From assembly GCA_903928835.1 (NCBI GenBank), contig CAIYSK010000031.1, positions 1 to 9,269 of the forward strand: a stretch of DNA of 9,269 nt, written 5' to 3'. The notes under the pieces were generated by a model that was not told where the DNA came from, did not search any database, and saw only the letters and a program-made list of their open reading frames with translations. This stretch comes from an uncultured cyanobacterium. Its GTDB lineage: Bacteria > Cyanobacteriota > Cyanobacteriia > PCC-6307 > Cyanobiaceae. The translations under genes and the position numbers were made by a program. Positions 1 through 6,628 of the stretch are shown in pieces (within the stretch, counting starts at the first letter, position 1; the number at the start of each line of letters is the position of its first letter).

Positions 1-1
1 C

Positions 2-631
2 AATCCCACCGGTCGCCTCTGGAGTTGCGCTTCGCTTGAGCCAATGCTTGAGCGCTATCGGTTGGTGGTCTGCGATGAGGCCTTTTTGCCCCTGGTGCCT
101 GGTGGGGAAGCCCAGTCGCTGATTCCCTGGCTCGGCCGCTATCCCAACTTGATCGTGATTCGCAGCCTCACCAAGCTCTATGGGGTCGCGGGTTTGCGTT
201 TGGGCTATGCCTTGGCGAGTCCGGAGCGGCTCCGGCGTTGGGCGAGCTGGCGGGATCCCTGGCCGGTGAATGGCCTGGCGGCGAGCTTGGGGGAAGCGGT
301 TTTGGCGAATCCCCAGCGCTATGGCCGCTGGTGCGGCCGGGCCCAGGCCTGGGTTGCCGCAGAAGGGGCCTGGCTGGCTGGCCAGTTGGCCCGTTTGCCT
401 GGTTTGGTGCCTATGCCCTCGGCGGCCAACTACCTCCTGCTCCGCTCCAGCCAATCCCTGCAACCCCTGAGGGAAGCCCTGGAGCAGCGTCACCGCATCC
501 TGCTGAGGGATTGCCGCTCCTTCCCGGAACTCGGTGCGAATTGGTTGCGCCTGGGCTACCTCTCCCGCCGCAACAATCGGCGGCTGGTGGCTGCCTTGGC
601 CGAGGAAGGGTGCCGGCTGGGGTTGGCTTAG
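2..631 (+). CDS. cobD: PLP-dependent class I/II aminotransferase, CobD/CobC-like (3' part, start outside window)
   Basis: The reading frame is open from the left edge, so this is the C-terminal ~209 residues of a fold-type I PLP enzyme; about the first 150 residues should lie outside the window. The visible part opens with NPTG, the usual aminotransferase loop. It then shows DEAF (fragment residues 25-28), whose Asp holds the PLP ring nitrogen, and SLTK (K58, codon 173-175), the Schiff-base lysine, followed by GLRLGY. Near the end RDCRSF and NWLRLGY carry the arginine that binds the substrate carboxylate. The RSLTK block, the WPVN segment and the RDC-F motif resemble L-threonine-O-3-phosphate decarboxylase (CobD/CobC, making the aminopropanol linker of cobamides) more than histidinol-phosphate aminotransferase, which is the main alternative. 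The class is sure; the exact substrate and the symbol are inferred. It is convergent with murG, and the stop codons overlap. Confidence 0.82.
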   Translation, partial: NPTGRLWSCASLEPMLERYRLVVCDEAFLPLVPGGEAQSLIPWLGRYPNLIVIRSLTKLYGVAGLRLGYALASPERLRRWASWRDPWPVNGLAASLGEAVLANPQRYGRWCGRAQAWVAAEGAWLAGQLARLPGLVPMPSAANYLLLRSSQSLQPLREALEQRHRILLRDCRSFPELGANWLRLGYLSRRNNRRLVAALAEEGCRLGLA

Positions 632-1719
632 GGGGCCGAACCCTGGGGCACTAGTTGCTGCAACAGCTGGGCCAGCTGTTGATCGGCCTTGGTGTGGGCG
701 AGTTGATGCATGCCGGCCCCCATGGCCACGAGGGGATCTGCTGGGGGGGCGGCCCCGCGCAGTCGGGGCCCGAGCAGGCGCCAGAGGGTGCGCCCCAGAC
801 CGGGGGCTTCTGGGTCGTGTTGGTGCACGATCACGGCCGCACCCAGGGCGGCGGCGGCGGCGGCATTGGCCTCCTGGTGTTGGTCGGCGGCGGCGGGATA
901 GGGCACCAGAATGGCGGGGGTGCCGCAGACGGCCAGTTCACTCAAACTGCCGGCTCCCGAACGGCTGATGGCCAGGTCTGCGTGGTGCAGCAGCGCTGGG
1001 ATTTCGTCGGAGAAGGGGCGTTCCACCACCCCTGCGAGCGGGCCTTGGCCCGCTTCCGGGTCGTTGCTGCCGGTGAGATGCACCACCCGCACCCCATGGG
1101 CCACCAGAGCCTGGAGCAAGGGCCGCACCATGCGGTTGAGGCCCACGGCCCCCTGGCTGCCGCCCATTACCAGCAGCAGGGGCCCCATGCCCTGGGGCAC
1201 CCAGGGGGGCAGGGTCGTTGGCTTCAAAAACTCTCGCCTCACCGGGGTGCCCGTGACCACGGGCCCGCATCCCCGCAGCCGCTGGGCAGCCTGGGGGAGG
1301 CCGATCGCCAGGCGGGTGCAATGGCGGCCCAGGAGCCTGGTCACCTTGCCTGGCATGGCATTGCTCTCGTGCAGCACCACAGGCACCCCGCACCAGCGGG
1401 CCGCCAAAATCGCCGGGGCGGCGATGTAGCCACCGGTGCTGAACACCGCGCTGATGTGCTCGCGGCGAATCAGGCGCCGCACGGCTTGGATGGCCTGGAG
1501 CAACTGGAGCAGGCTGAGCAGTTGGCGTCCGCCCTTGCCCTGGAGGCCACCGCAGCGCACGGTGTGGAGGGGGTAGCTCTTGGGCACGAGCTGCCGCTCG
1601 AGTCGGTCGGGCACGCCCAGCCACTGCACTTCCCAGCTTTCTGGCATGGCCTCGGCTACGGCTAGGGCCGGAAAGAGGTGGCCGCCGGTTCCGCTTGCAG
1701 CAATCAAGAGCCGGGGCAT
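628..1719 (-). CDS. murG: UDP-N-acetylglucosamine--N-acetylmuramyl-(pentapeptide) pyrophosphoryl-undecaprenol GlcNAc transferase
   Basis: MurG transfers GlcNAc from UDP-GlcNAc to lipid I, giving lipid II, on the inner face of the cytoplasmic membrane; this is the last cytoplasmic step of peptidoglycan precursor synthesis. The protein is 363 residues, normal for the family, with GT-B fold motifs in order: GTGGH (10-14, with the catalytic-type His14), STGGY (94-98), HESNAMPG (117-124, acceptor side), GGSQG (186-190), and the donor-binding block with [10 protein letters not shown] (253-262), where Glu261 should hold the uridine ribose, then DQHQEANA (279-286). I chose the ATG at 1719, which starts [10 protein letters not shown]. 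An in-frame TTG at 1725 would add only two residues. The start is preceded by a weak AGG 8 nt upstream. The stop TAA overlaps the aminotransferase stop on the other strand. The gene is divergent from the secreted protein at 1770 across a 50-bp spacer. Confidence 0.96.
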   Translation of the reverse strand: MPRLLIAASGTGGHLFPALAVAEAMPESWEVQWLGVPDRLERQLVPKSYPLHTVRCGGLQGKGGRQLLSLLQLLQAIQAVRRLIRREHISAVFSTGGYIAAPAILAARWCGVPVVLHESNAMPGKVTRLLGRHCTRLAIGLPQAAQRLRGCGPVVTGTPVRREFLKPTTLPPWVPQGMGPLLLVMGGSQGAVGLNRMVRPLLQALVAHGVRVVHLTGSNDPEAGQGPLAGVVERPFSDEIPALLHHADLAISRSGAGSLSELAVCGTPAILVPYPAAADQHQEANAAAAAALGAAVIVHQHDPEAPGLGRTLWRLLGPRLRGAAPPADPLVAMGAGMHQLAHTKADQQLAQLLQQLVPQGSAP

Positions 1720-1725
1720 CGGCAA

Positions 1726-1767
1726 AGCCTGGGGGCCGGCCTAACTTAAAAGCCGTTTCACCAGGCT
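1726..1767. promoter_or_regulatory. 7-bp inverted repeat in the murG/secreted-protein divergent spacer
   Basis: AGCCTGG at 1726-1732 is the exact reverse complement of CCAGGCT at 1761-1767. The arms bracket nearly the whole 50-bp divergent spacer. Each arm presents CCAGGCT reading toward its own gene, so an AGG lies 8 nt before the murG ATG and 4 nt before the ATG at 1770. The simplest reading is two weak ribosome-binding sites in mirror image; an operator for a dimeric regulator is the other possibility. The spacer also holds an AT-rich core (1742-1750) that could serve as a -10 region for either side, and the palindrome GGCCGGCC (1734-1741). No clear -35 box is seen. Confidence 0.3.
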
Positions 1768-1769
1768 CG

Positions 1770-2555
1770 ATGCCGCGTTTTCGCTTGGGTTCCCGGTTCC
1801 GCTTGCGGGCATGGGCGACGGCCGTGCTGGCCTTGGGGGCTTCTGGGCTCCTGCCATCCCCCTGGACAGCAGCTGCCGCAGCGGCCCAAGCACCCACCGC
1901 GCTTCAGCTGCAGGCCCTCGAACGGGCCTTCAACGGCCAGGGCGATCTCTCGGCGGTTTTGGAGGCTGGGCCGGGTATGGATCCCACCTTGGTGGGTCTG
2001 CGGCGCCGCAGCCTCTTGAAGGAATTCCCCGATGCCCAATGGCTGGTGAGCCCTGGCGTCCCACTCAAAGATGGCACCGCGACCACCCAGATCAAGGTGG
2101 TGGGCAGTCGCAAGGATGGTTCCCATACCTATGCCTTTGAGGCGGTGCAGCTGCTTGCCCTCAGCAGTGATGGCGGACGGATTAACAGCCAAAGGGTGAT
2201 CAAGGAGCAATCCCTGCTCCATTCCGCCGGTGTCCTGTTGCCCGTCAGCCTGCTCATCCCCGATGCGGTTCTCACGGGCCAGCGCTACGACGTGGATGTG
2301 GTGTTTGACGATCCCCTCGATGGCGCCGTTCTTGCGGGGGGGCTGTCCGCCCTCACCGACGGCCAGGTGAACACCCTGGCCAGCCCCAACCTCCAGCTGG
2401 GCGCCTTGGGGGGCGGAGGGTTGTTTAAAACCGTCCAAGCCCCGCTCACCCCCGGCGACCAAACCTGGGCGGTACTACTGGTGCACCCCAAGGGGATCGT
2501 GACCGCCACCAAGCGCGTGCGGGTGGTGGCGGATCAGGCGGGGCTGAATCCCTAG
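1770..2555 (+). CDS. Secreted protein of unknown function next to murG
   Basis: I do not recognise a named family. From the ATG at 1770 the protein is 261 residues. It has an arginine-rich N-terminus (R3, R5, R9, R11, R13), a hydrophobic stretch at about 14-30, and an Ala-rich end (33-39) that fits signal peptidase cleavage around residues 39-41. A TTG start at 1695 is possible but would overlap murG and bury the signal peptide behind 25 polar residues, so I reject it. The mature part has a short helical stretch (44-90) and then alternating strand-like segments up to a C-terminal part (225-254) that could be an Ig-like or other beta-sandwich domain. It has no cysteine and no catalytic motif I can see. 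From memory, picocyanobacteria keep a hypothetical gene between murG and pgk; this is probably it. A periplasmic or envelope location is inferred. Confidence 0.8.
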   Translation: MPRFRLGSRFRLRAWATAVLALGASGLLPSPWTAAAAAAQAPTALQLQALERAFNGQGDLSAVLEAGPGMDPTLVGLRRRSLLKEFPDAQWLVSPGVPLKDGTATTQIKVVGSRKDGSHTYAFEAVQLLALSSDGGRINSQRVIKEQSLLHSAGVLLPVSLLIPDAVLTGQRYDVDVVFDDPLDGAVLAGGLSALTDGQVNTLASPNLQLGALGGGGLFKTVQAPLTPGDQTWAVLLVHPKGIVTATKRVRVVADQAGLNP

Positions 2556-2608
2556 TCGAACTAAGGAATGGATAGGATTACTTTCAATAAGGGCTAGTCG
2601 TTTGCCCT

Positions 2609-3340
2609 ATGGGTTTAGGTCAGTCATCGCAAATCTGGGTCGTGGACGACGACCCCGAACAGCTCGACTTGCTGAGCAGCTACCTCAGCAACCAGGGCTA
2701 TGTTGTGCGGACGTTCGCCTCCGGCGAGCAGATGATGGCTTTTCTGCACATCGAGCGCCCCGCCTTGGTGGTGCTCGATGTGATGCTCCCCGGCGATGAC
2801 GGTCTCACCCTGCTGCGGCGCCTCCGCGACGAAGGCGACCCACTGCCCGTGGTGATGCTTACAGCGAAAGGAGACGCGGTGGATCGCATCATTGGCCTGG
2901 AACAAGGCGCCGACGATTACCTCGGCAAACCCTTCCTGCCCCGGGAACTCACGGCTCGAATTGAGGCGGTCTTGCGCCGGACTGTTGCCCTGCCAGCGGG
3001 TACTCCCTTGGCTGCGGGGGAGCCGGTGGCGTTTGGGAACATCGTGCTGGATCTCGCATCGCGCACCATGCAACGCGGTAGCGAAGTGGTGCACCTAACC
3101 GGCGGCGAATTCGGCTTGCTGGCGGCGTTTGTGCAGCACCCCCACCGACCCCTGTCGCGGGAGCGGTTGATCGGGCTTGCCCGGGGTCCCGAGTCCTCGA
3201 CCGATAGCCGCAGCATCGATGCGCAAGTGTCGCGGGTTCGCAAGTTGGTCGAGCCTGATCCCACTAGGCCCCGTTACGTCCAGACGATGTGGGGCTATGG
3301 CTACGTGTTTGTACCCGATGGAAAGCCGATTTCACGTTAA
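2609..3340 (+). CDS. OmpR-family response regulator (receiver plus winged helix)
   Basis: This is a 243-residue DNA-binding response regulator. The receiver domain (about 8-125) has the acidic pocket D13/D14, phospho-acceptor D57 in VVLDVMLPG, the switch residue T85 and the conserved K107 of GKPF, so it should be phosphorylatable. The winged helix-turn-helix (about 140-236) shows LTGGEFGLL, the recognition helix region RSIDAQVSRVRKLVE and a hairpin ending WGYGYVFVPDG. The last two stretches closely match what I remember of enterobacterial OmpR itself (RSIDVQISRLRR, WGLGYVFVPDG), more closely than the usual RpaA/RpaB-type regulators of cyanobacteria. The ATG at 2609 gives a normal N-terminus; an AAGGG about 15 nt upstream is too far to be a strong ribosome-binding site. 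The histidine kinase gene overlaps its 3' end by 23 bp, so they should be cotranscribed and form a pair. The target genes are unknown. Confidence 0.95.
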   Translation: MGLGQSSQIWVVDDDPEQLDLLSSYLSNQGYVVRTFASGEQMMAFLHIERPALVVLDVMLPGDDGLTLLRRLRDEGDPLPVVMLTAKGDAVDRIIGLEQGADDYLGKPFLPRELTARIEAVLRRTVALPAGTPLAAGEPVAFGNIVLDLASRTMQRGSEVVHLTGGEFGLLAAFVQHPHRPLSRERLIGLARGPESSTDSRSIDAQVSRVRKLVEPDPTRPRYVQTMWGYGYVFVPDGKPISR

Positions 3341-4595
3341 GTACTCCCTGCTGTTGATCAGCGCGTCGGTTTTTCTTTTTGCATTTCTGCAAGGCCTGCT
3401 GACCCATCGGTTGAATGACGCTGAGGTCTTCGACCTGGTTTATGAGTTGGGCTTCGATATTAAGTTTGCGAAGGTTGCGCTCGATCAACTTCAACTGCCC
3501 ACTGCGGAAGCTCAGAGGCTGACGGGGCTGCCCTTGGTGGAGGCCGCAAGCCCCCCCACCACCAGCGATCCAGTGATCGTCCACCAATCCTTCCTGTTGC
3601 AGCAGGGCCTCTGCAAAAGTTCGGTGCGTTGCCCTTTGGTGTTGCCGACGTCGGGCCATCGGCGGGGGGCCTGGGTGCAGTTGCTGTCTAAGAAGAAGCA
3701 GGTGTGGTTGTTTGTGCCGTTGCATCCTCCCCAGGCCTTTCAGCCCGATGCTGAGTTGTTGGGGGCTTCCCTGGCCCTTGTGATCGGATCGCTGACCACC
3801 ACCTTGGTGTTCCTGTGGTTGGAGGTTGAAAGGCCGTTGCGGAAGCTGGAGGGGGGCTACGAAGCGCTAATGAGAGGCGGTATCTGGTCATTTGCACCGC
3901 ATGGCACTCGGTCGGTACGGCGGGTGAATGAGAAATTTTTCACCATGGCTCAATCCTTGGAGTCGAAAGACCAGGAGCGAGCGTTGATGTTGGCGGGGGT
4001 GGCCCACGACCTCAAAACCCCCTTGACCCGCCTGCGGCTTCGGCTTGAACAGGGGGGCGACTTCCTGTCCCGTGATCGCCAGCGCGCAGCGGCCGATCTC
4101 GATGCCTTGGAGCGCATCACCGGGCAGTTTCTGTTGTTTGCGGGCGGCGGCGATGCCGAACCGGCTGTCGTGGTGAACCTGGACGCTTGGCTAGCCGAGC
4201 TCAGCGCCCCTTTGGAGGCGGATCAGGTGGTGCTTGATCTCGAACATCTGGAGCGCAGGGTGCAGCCCACGGCCCTGGCAAGGGCCGTGGGCAATCTCAT
4301 TGATAATTGCCTTGGCTATGGCCGTCTCCCCCTGCGTTTGGTGCTGAGGTCTGACCTGCCAGCCGGCGAGGGGTTTCGAATTGAGGTGTGGGATCGCGGG
4401 GAAGGGATTGGCCCGGATGCTTGGGAGCAGGCTCTGAAGCCGTTCCACCGCATTGAACAGTCCCGGAGCGGCCAAGGCCACTGCGGATTGGGCCTGGCCA
4501 TTGCTTTGCGGGTCGCTTTAGCCCATGGCGGGTCCCTCGAGGCGATTCGCTCGGAGGAGGGCTTTGCCGTTGTCTTGCGCGGCCGCTCGCTCTAG
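3318..4595 (+). CDS. EnvZ-like membrane sensor histidine kinase
   Basis: From the ATG at 3318 the protein is 425 residues, close to EnvZ in size. Order of parts: TM1 (about 8-27), an extracytoplasmic domain of about 120 residues (28-146) that includes C99 and C105, TM2 (about 147-168), HAMP (about 169-215), a HisKA dimerisation helix with AGVAHDLKTPLTR (phospho-accepting H230; T234 sits where the phosphatase residue of bifunctional kinases lies), and an ATPase domain with the N box (N326, N330), G1 DRGEGIG (359-365), F box (KPFHRIEQ) and G2 GHCGLGLAI (387-395). The H-box context is strongly EnvZ-like. The HAMP seems to lack the usual acidic residue at the start of its second helix (Ser199 by my alignment with EnvZ). 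The open frame extends upstream to 3177, but those residues are a shadow of the regulator and carry no domain. No ribosome-binding site precedes the ATG, which suggests translational coupling. The stimulus is unknown. Confidence 0.94.
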   Translation: MESRFHVKYSLLLISASVFLFAFLQGLLTHRLNDAEVFDLVYELGFDIKFAKVALDQLQLPTAEAQRLTGLPLVEAASPPTTSDPVIVHQSFLLQQGLCKSSVRCPLVLPTSGHRRGAWVQLLSKKKQVWLFVPLHPPQAFQPDAELLGASLALVIGSLTTTLVFLWLEVERPLRKLEGGYEALMRGGIWSFAPHGTRSVRRVNEKFFTMAQSLESKDQERALMLAGVAHDLKTPLTRLRLRLEQGGDFLSRDRQRAAADLDALERITGQFLLFAGGGDAEPAVVVNLDAWLAELSAPLEADQVVLDLEHLERRVQPTALARAVGNLIDNCLGYGRLPLRLVLRSDLPAGEGFRIEVWDRGEGIGPDAWEQALKPFHRIEQSRSGQGHCGLGLAIALRVALAHGGSLEAIRSEEGFAVVLRGRSL

Positions 4596-4620
4596 GGAGG
4601 TGGGGGCAAGGGCGTGGCTT

Positions 4621-4658
4621 CAGTCAGATCCGGTCACAGCTTGACCCTGATCCAGTCA
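4621..4658. promoter_or_regulatory. Phased repeats, possible regulator binding site upstream of the helical exported protein
   Basis: Several short repeats cluster here. GATCCGGTCA (4627-4636) and GATCCAGTCA (4649-4658) match at 9 of 10 positions and start 22 bp apart, about two helical turns. A further AGTCA lies at 4622-4626, one turn before the GGTCA at 4632-4636. In addition GGTCA (4632-4636) and TGACC (4642-4646) form an inverted repeat with a 5-nt spacer. OmpR-family regulators bind tandem half-sites 10-11 bp apart on one face of DNA, so the spacing fits the adjacent regulator. That link is inferred. TTGACC at 4641-4646 could be a -35 box, but no good -10 lies at the right distance. Chance repeats cannot be ruled out. 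Confidence 0.35.
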
Positions 4659-4724
4659 TATGTCCTGGGGGAGCTAGCCAGGAGGATGAGTTCGTTACCG
4701 CCTCACTTCCCTTCCGAACAATCC

Positions 4725-5219
4725 ATGGGTTTACGCAACTCCAAAACTCTTTCGGCGATCCGCGCCGCCTTGCTCCTGGGGGGCACCGTTCTCACGGGCC
4801 TTGTGTTCACTGGAACAGCGCTTACTGGACCAGCAGCCGTGGCCGAACCGGCCCCGGCCCCCTTGTCTGGCCAGGGCCGCGAACAGATCCAAAAACTCAA
4901 GAGCCAGCGGCTGGAGGTCTTCAGCGCGATGAGTGCGGCTCAGCGGCATGGGTTTTTTCAGGCCCAACGCAGTCTGGAAGAACGTTTTTACCGTCAGCGC
5001 CTAAGCCGGCTCGACCAGAGTGAGCGGTGCCTTGATCAGGCCCGTGACAAGAGTGCCGTCGATACCTGCCTCCAGACTGGTCAGCAAGCCCGCCGGGACT
5101 TGCGCCACCAGGAAATGACGGAGTGGCAGGCCCTCAACCAGCGCTACGGTCTGCCTACCCCCCAAGGGCGTGAGATCAAGCAAAAGGGTTGGGGCGATCA
5201 GCCCAAGCCTGGCTTCTGA
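4725..5219 (+). CDS. Small exported helical protein with two cysteines, unknown function
   Basis: I cannot name this family. From the ATG at 4725 it is 164 residues. The N-terminus has a basic start (R4, K7, R13), a hydrophobic core (14-33) and a likely cleavage after AVA (about residue 40), so it should be exported. The mature part (41-164) is rich in Gln, Arg, Leu and Glu and reads as amphipathic helices (about 50-140). C102 and C115, the only cysteines, are spaced C-x12-C and could staple a helical hairpin. MSAAQ (69-73) is weakly like the LTxxQ signature of Spy/CpxP periplasmic chaperones; this is a hint only. The start is uncertain. An in-frame ATG at 4686 touches AGGAGG (4680-4685) with no spacer, and a GTG lies at 4614; both would put a long polar stretch before the signal peptide. 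It follows the kinase on the same strand and may be the target or partner of that system. Confidence 0.72.
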   Translation: MGLRNSKTLSAIRAALLLGGTVLTGLVFTGTALTGPAAVAEPAPAPLSGQGREQIQKLKSQRLEVFSAMSAAQRHGFFQAQRSLEERFYRQRLSRLDQSERCLDQARDKSAVDTCLQTGQQARRDLRHQEMTEWQALNQRYGLPTPQGREIKQKGWGDQPKPGF

Positions 5220-5231
5220 GCCTGCCAACCC

Positions 5232-5254
5232 AAAAGGGCCCCATCAGGGGCCCC
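5232..5254 (-). terminator. Hairpin terminator, best oriented for pgk
   Basis: GGGCCCC (5236-5242) and GGGGCCC (5247-5253) form a perfect 7-bp GC stem with the 4-nt loop ATCA. On the minus strand the stem is followed directly by four Ts (5235-5232), the arrangement of an intrinsic terminator, about 47 nt beyond the pgk stop. On the plus strand the stem lies 16 nt after the stop of the helical protein gene but is followed by CTCTC rather than Ts, so termination there would be weaker. The hairpin probably insulates the two convergent genes. Confidence 0.75.
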
Positions 5255-5300
5255 TCTCAAATCCTTCCTTCAGGAAAGATGATCTGAGCTAGCTCTTGGC

Positions 5301-6506
5301 TCAGGCCTCATCGAGGGCCGCCACGCCTGGCAGCACCTTGCCTTCGAGCAACTCCAGGCTGGCGCCACCGCCGGTGGAGATGTGGCTCATCTTGTCGGCT
5401 ACTCCCACCTTTTCTACGGCAGCCACGGAGTCACCACCCCCAATGATAGTGCAGCAGCCCTTGGCGCTGAGGTCGGCGAGGGTGTGGGCGATGCCGTTGG
5501 TGCCGGCGGCGAAGGCGTCGAACTCAAACACGCCCATGGGACCGTTCCAGATCACGGTCTCGCAGTCGGCCAGGGCGTCCTGGAAAGCCTTGATCGAATC
5601 GGGGCCGATATCCAGGCCCATCCAGCCATCGGGGATGGCGTCGATCGCCACGGTCTGACTGTTGGCGTCGGGGGCGAAGTTGTCGGCCAGAACCACGTCG
5701 GTGGGCAGCAGCAGCTGCACGCCCTTGGCCGCGGCTTTGGCTTCGAGTTCCTTGGCGAGCTCCAGCTTGTCTTCTTCCACCAGGCTCTTGCCCACGGCCA
5801 GGCCCCGGGCTTTGTAGAAGGTGAAGATCATGCCGCCGCCGATCAGCACCTTGTCGCACTTGTCGATCAGGGCTTCGAGCACGCCGATCTTGGAGCTCAC
5901 CTTGGAGCCGCCCACGATGGCGGCCAGGGGGCGCTTGGGCTCATCGATGGCGCCCTGCAGGTATTGCAGCTCCTTCTCCATCAGCAGCCCGGCCACGCTG
6001 GGGCTCAGGTACTTGGTCACGCCTTCGGTGGAGGCATGGGCCCGGTGGGCGGCGCCAAAGGCGTCGTTCACATAGACGTCCGCCAGGGCGGCGAGTTGCT
6101 TGGCAAAGCCTTCGTCGTTCTTCTCTTCGTCGGCGAAGAAGCGCACGTTTTCGAGCAGCACCACAGAGCCTTCGGCCATGGCGGCCACCTTGGCTTCGGC
6201 ATCGGGGCCGATGCAGCTATCGGTCTTCACCACCGGTTTGCCAAGCAGTTCTTCCAGGCGGGCTGCCACGGGGGTGAGCCGCATGGATTCGTTGACTTCG
6301 CCCTTGGGCCGGCCGAAGTGGGCCGCAAGGATCACCTTGGCGCCATGGCCAGTGAGGTGGTTGATGGTGGGCAGGGCGGCCCGGATCCGGGTGTCATCGG
6401 TGATGGCGCCGGCGTCATCGAGCGGTACGTTGAAGTCGACCCGTACCAGCACCCGCTTTCCGCGGAGATCGTCAGAGCTGAGGCTGGTGAGGGAGCGCTT
6501 CGCCAT
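5301..6506 (-). CDS. pgk: Phosphoglycerate kinase
   Basis: Pgk interconverts 3-phosphoglycerate and 1,3-bisphosphoglycerate with ATP/ADP; in a cyanobacterium it serves both the Calvin cycle and glycolysis in the cytosol. The protein is 401 residues, the usual bacterial length. Motifs: VRVDFNVPL (21-29; D24 and N26 at the substrate site), R40, HFGRPKG (63-69), the ENVRF segment with R122, AHRAHAS (153-159), GGSKVSSK (199-206), the nucleotide-side [10 protein letters not shown] (321-330), GGGDS (356-360) and the C-terminal STGGGAS (377-383). The ATG at 6506 begins MAKRSLTSL, the expected start; the frame is open for 31 more codons upstream, but these show no conserved sequence. No Shine-Dalgarno sequence is seen. 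It is divergent from the devB-like gene and convergent with the helical protein gene. Confidence 0.98.
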   Translation of the reverse strand: MAKRSLTSLSSDDLRGKRVLVRVDFNVPLDDAGAITDDTRIRAALPTINHLTGHGAKVILAAHFGRPKGEVNESMRLTPVAARLEELLGKPVVKTDSCIGPDAEAKVAAMAEGSVVLLENVRFFADEEKNDEGFAKQLAALADVYVNDAFGAAHRAHASTEGVTKYLSPSVAGLLMEKELQYLQGAIDEPKRPLAAIVGGSKVSSKIGVLEALIDKCDKVLIGGGMIFTFYKARGLAVGKSLVEEDKLELAKELEAKAAAKGVQLLLPTDVVLADNFAPDANSQTVAIDAIPDGWMGLDIGPDSIKAFQDALADCETVIWNGPMGVFEFDAFAAGTNGIAHTLADLSAKGCCTIIGGGDSVAAVEKVGVADKMSHISTGGGASLELLEGKVLPGVAALDEA

Positions 6507-6569
6507 GGTGAGGGGGTAAGGAGAAAGGTCGGGCGAATTTAGCGGGCCGGTCAAGGGCCGCCCCCACCG

Positions 6570-6591
6570 TGACAAGCCCAACATTGACAAG
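6570..6591. promoter_or_regulatory. Direct repeat and -35-like box in the pgk/devB divergent spacer
   Basis: The 122-bp spacer (6507-6628) should hold the promoters of pgk and of the exporter operon. TGACAAG occurs twice, at 6570-6576 and 6585-6591, 15 bp apart. The second copy is part of a perfect TTGACA (6584-6589), a possible -35 for the exporter operon, but the positions 17 bp downstream (CGGATT) are a poor -10. On the minus strand TAAATT (6541-6536) is a possible -10 for pgk without a matching -35. I give this as a candidate region only. Confidence 0.25.
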
Positions 6592-6628
6592 AAGCTCAAA
6601 ATGAAGCGGATTCCAGCTGGGCTGCTGC

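Noticed and set aside
849..868. GGC trinucleotide run inside murG
   Set aside because: It encodes an alanine run in an otherwise normal MurG; simple codon bias in GC-rich coding explains it.
655..1665. Long plus-strand open frame opposite murG (336 codons)
   Set aside because: A shadow of murG with His/Gly-rich low-information translation and no recognisable motif.
1758..2462. Minus-strand open frame opposite the secreted-protein gene
   Set aside because: The plus-strand product has a clear signal peptide and a sensible composition; the minus frame has neither.
2552..2600. CTAGTCG repeated at 2552-2558 and 2594-2600
   Set aside because: Only 7 bp, and the first copy includes the stop codon of the upstream gene; 42 bp spacing fits helical phasing but there is no third copy or further similarity.
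3177..3317. Upstream extension of the histidine kinase frame
   Set aside because: These 47 codons lie inside the regulator gene in another frame and would put a soluble, motif-free stretch before TM1; the ATG at 3318 gives an EnvZ-like start.
5284..5304. CTGAGC/GCTCAG inverted repeat and the palindrome GAGCTAGCTC near the pgk stop
   Set aside because: A short 6-bp stem without a T-run that overlaps the pgk stop codon; the hairpin at 5236-5253 is a much better terminator.
5382..6542. Long plus-strand open frame opposite pgk (386 codons)
   Set aside because: It is antisense to a fully conserved pgk. Its Gly/His/Gln/Val-rich composition is what GC-rich coding gives on the opposite strand; no domain is visible.
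6507..6599. N-terminal extension of pgk by 31 codons
   Set aside because: Pgk proteins normally begin with a short MAKxSL-type sequence as found at 6506; the extension would use up the divergent promoter spacer.
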